Assembly: GCA_001942185.1 (NCBI GenBank)
Contig: MKJV01000089.1
Location: 20,666-84,665, forward strand
Reading direction: 5' to 3'
DNA: 64,000 nucleotides
Source: Pseudonocardia sp. CNS-004
Lineage (GTDB): Bacteria; Actinomycetota; Actinomycetes; Mycobacteriales; Pseudonocardiaceae
Translations under genes and position numbers: made by a program
The notes under the pieces: model-generated
Databases searched by the model: none
What the model saw: only the letters and a program-made list of their open reading frames with translations
What the model was told of the DNA's origin: nothing
Shown here: positions 62,888 through 64,000 of the stretch, piece after piece
Numbering within the stretch: position 1 is the first letter of the stretch
Layout: each line of letters begins with the position of its first letter

Positions 62888-64000
62888 ACGGACTCCCGCG
62901 TGACGCTGGAGGTGCGCTGGTCGCGGCTCACCACGTACCGCACCGGGACGCGCTCGGCGAGCGCCGGCACGTGGGTGACGACGCCAACCATCCGGTCGCC
63001 GCGGGTGGCGAGGTTCTCCAGCGTGCTCGCGACGACGTCGAGGTTGGCCTCGTCCAAGGTGCCGAAACCCTCGTCGAGGAAAATCGACTCCAGGTGGGCG
63101 GCACCCTGCGCAGCCAGACCCGCCATCTGCGCCGACAGCGCCAGTGCGAGCGCGAGGCTCGCCTGGAACGTCTCGCCGCCGGAGAGCGTCTTGACCGGGC
63201 GCCGCGCGTCGCGTCGGCGTGGTCGATCACGAGGAACTCGCCGCCCTCGTGGGTGAGCGCGAACTGGCCCCCCGACAGCTCCGCGAGGCTCGCCGACGCG
63301 TCGGCCACCAGCGCGTCCAGCGCGGAGGCCACCAGCCAGCGCGGGAACCGTCGGAGCGCAGCAGGCTGCCGAGCAGCTTCGCGACCTGCTGGGCCGACTC
63401 GGCCTCGTCACGGTCGGCCCGGATCCGCTCCGCGGTGGCCCGCCGTCGGAGCGCAGCAGGCTGCCGAGCAGCTTCGCGACCTGCTGGGCCGACTCGGCCT
63501 CGTCACGGTCGGCCCGGATCCGCTCCGCGGTGGCCCGCCGCTCGGCCACCCGTTCCTGGGCCGAACGGGCCCTCTCCAGCGCGGCCGCCACGGCGGCGGG
63601 CGCCGTGCCGCCGACCGGCCCGGCCGCAGGCACCTGGTGGGTGGCGAGGTCGTCGGCGATCCGGCGCTCGACGGCGTCGCGCGCCGCACGGGCGCCCTCC
63701 GCCGTGCCGGCAGCCTCGGCGAGGCGACCGGCGCGGGCGTCGGCCTCCCGGTGCGCCCACCCGGTGAGCTCCTGCCACGCCGCGAGCAGCTCGTCCCCGC
63801 CGACGGCGGGGCGCCGAGCGGCACGAGCGGGTCACGGGCGGCACGCAGCGCGTCCCATGCGGCGGTGACCTCGCGGGCGACGTCGGCGGCGGTGCGCTCG
63901 GCGGAGCGCGCCGCGGCCCGGGCCGTGCGCAGCTGCGCGTCGGCGCAGCTGCGCGTCGGCGTCGCGGACGGCGGCCTCCAACGCGTCGAGCCGGTGCAGC
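62884..64000 (-). CDS. sbcC: SbcC-like SMC-family exonuclease ATPase, C-terminal part, disrupted (continues beyond window)
   Basis: The C-terminal ATPase half is clear: ASALDALVADASASLAELSGGQFALTHEGGEFLVIDHADAT, then the signature PVKTLSGGETFQASLALALALSAQMAG, Walker B HLESIFLDEGFGTLDEANLDVVASTLENLA, and DRMVGVVTHVPALAERVPVRYVVSR. Upstream (to the right) is an Ala/Glu/Arg-rich coiled coil. The frame is broken near 63200, by an exact 95-bp tandem duplication (63351-63445 repeated at 63446-63540) and by a 16-bp tandem duplication (63927-63958). SbcC with SbcD opens hairpin and protein-blocked DNA ends. Confidence 0.88.
63351..63540. repeat. Exact 95-bp tandem duplication inside sbcC
   Basis: The block starting TCGGAGCGCAGCAGGCTGCC at 63351 is repeated without a mismatch from 63446. 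Because 95 is not divisible by 3, the second copy shifts the sbcC frame: the peptide AKLLGSLLRSD is encoded once in each copy in different frames. Removing one copy would restore the coding sequence. Confidence 0.9.
63927..63958. repeat. 16-bp tandem duplication in sbcC
   Basis: GCGCAGCTGCGCGTCG occurs twice back to back (63927-63942 and 63943-63958). The repeat also shifts the sbcC frame by one base. Each unit contains a short palindrome, GCGCAGCTGCGC, a likely slippage site. Confidence 0.8.

Noticed and set aside
1..64000. tRNA, rRNA or prophage genes
   Set aside because: No T-arm/acceptor pairings, rRNA landmarks, integrases, phage structural genes or transposases were seen.

Overview
The window is very GC-rich DNA with actinobacterial hallmarks: GTG starts, ATGA/GTGA gene overlaps, a mycothiol-type (DinB/maleylpyruvate-isomerase-like) protein, an F420-type luciferase-like oxidoreductase, a DUF993 protein, actinobacterial RecBCD and many LacI/TetR/ROK-controlled uptake operons. 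A member of the Pseudonocardiales is my best guess, but no rRNA or other phylogenetic marker is present. I see no rRNA, tRNA, CRISPR array, prophage or transposase gene.

Layout. 1-2.9 kb: the tail of one TetR gene, a second TetR gene and a divergent FAD monooxygenase. 2.9-11.9 kb: a LacI-controlled operon for a branched-chain-amino-acid-type ABC importer plus a Gfo/Idh dehydrogenase, a DUF993 protein and a sugar isomerase-like TIM barrel. 12-15.6 kb: small secreted or membrane proteins, a large unknown protein and a beta-carbonic anhydrase. 15.7-21.5 kb: a second LacI-controlled operon with a GH51 arabinofuranosidase and a sugar ABC importer. 21.7-23.2 kb: an ArsR/AHSA1/DinB-like operon with repeated palindromic operators. 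23.3-32.4 kb: an apparent D-amino-acid salvage locus: M20 deacylase, GNAT acyltransferase, SIS protein, N-acylamino-acid racemase, two related permeases, D-aminoacylase and a serine hydrolase. 32.4-37.8 kb: AhpD-like, membrane and CPBP proteins, an iron-box-controlled siderophore-binding lipoprotein and an LLM oxidoreductase. 37.9-45.1 kb: a ribose-type ABC operon with an epimerase and a divergent ROK regulator whose stop codon is made by a TA-flanked MITE-like element. 45.1-49.3 kb: a membrane-anchored PstS-like protein, phosphoglucomutase and a small unknown protein. 49.5-58.1 kb: recC-recB-recD, with a 165-bp palindromic element inserted in frame in recD. 58.1-60.4 kb: an unknown protein, TetR, a secreted protein and a bifunctional nuclease. 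61-64 kb: a nucleotide-sugar-type epimerase, a NurA-like protein and the end of sbcC.

Two observations cut across the window. First, about eleven intergenic palindromes of 56-62 bp, nearly all starting and ending in GATC, form a dispersed family with one cluster of four (48,507-48,797). Second, about 27 of roughly 57 genes have their conserved motifs spread over two or more reading frames, and sbcC carries an exact 95-bp tandem duplication. The breaks affect housekeeping genes with intact motifs on both sides, so uncorrected indel errors in the assembly are the likeliest explanation. I therefore give one coordinate span per gene and name the break points rather than calling them all pseudogenes.
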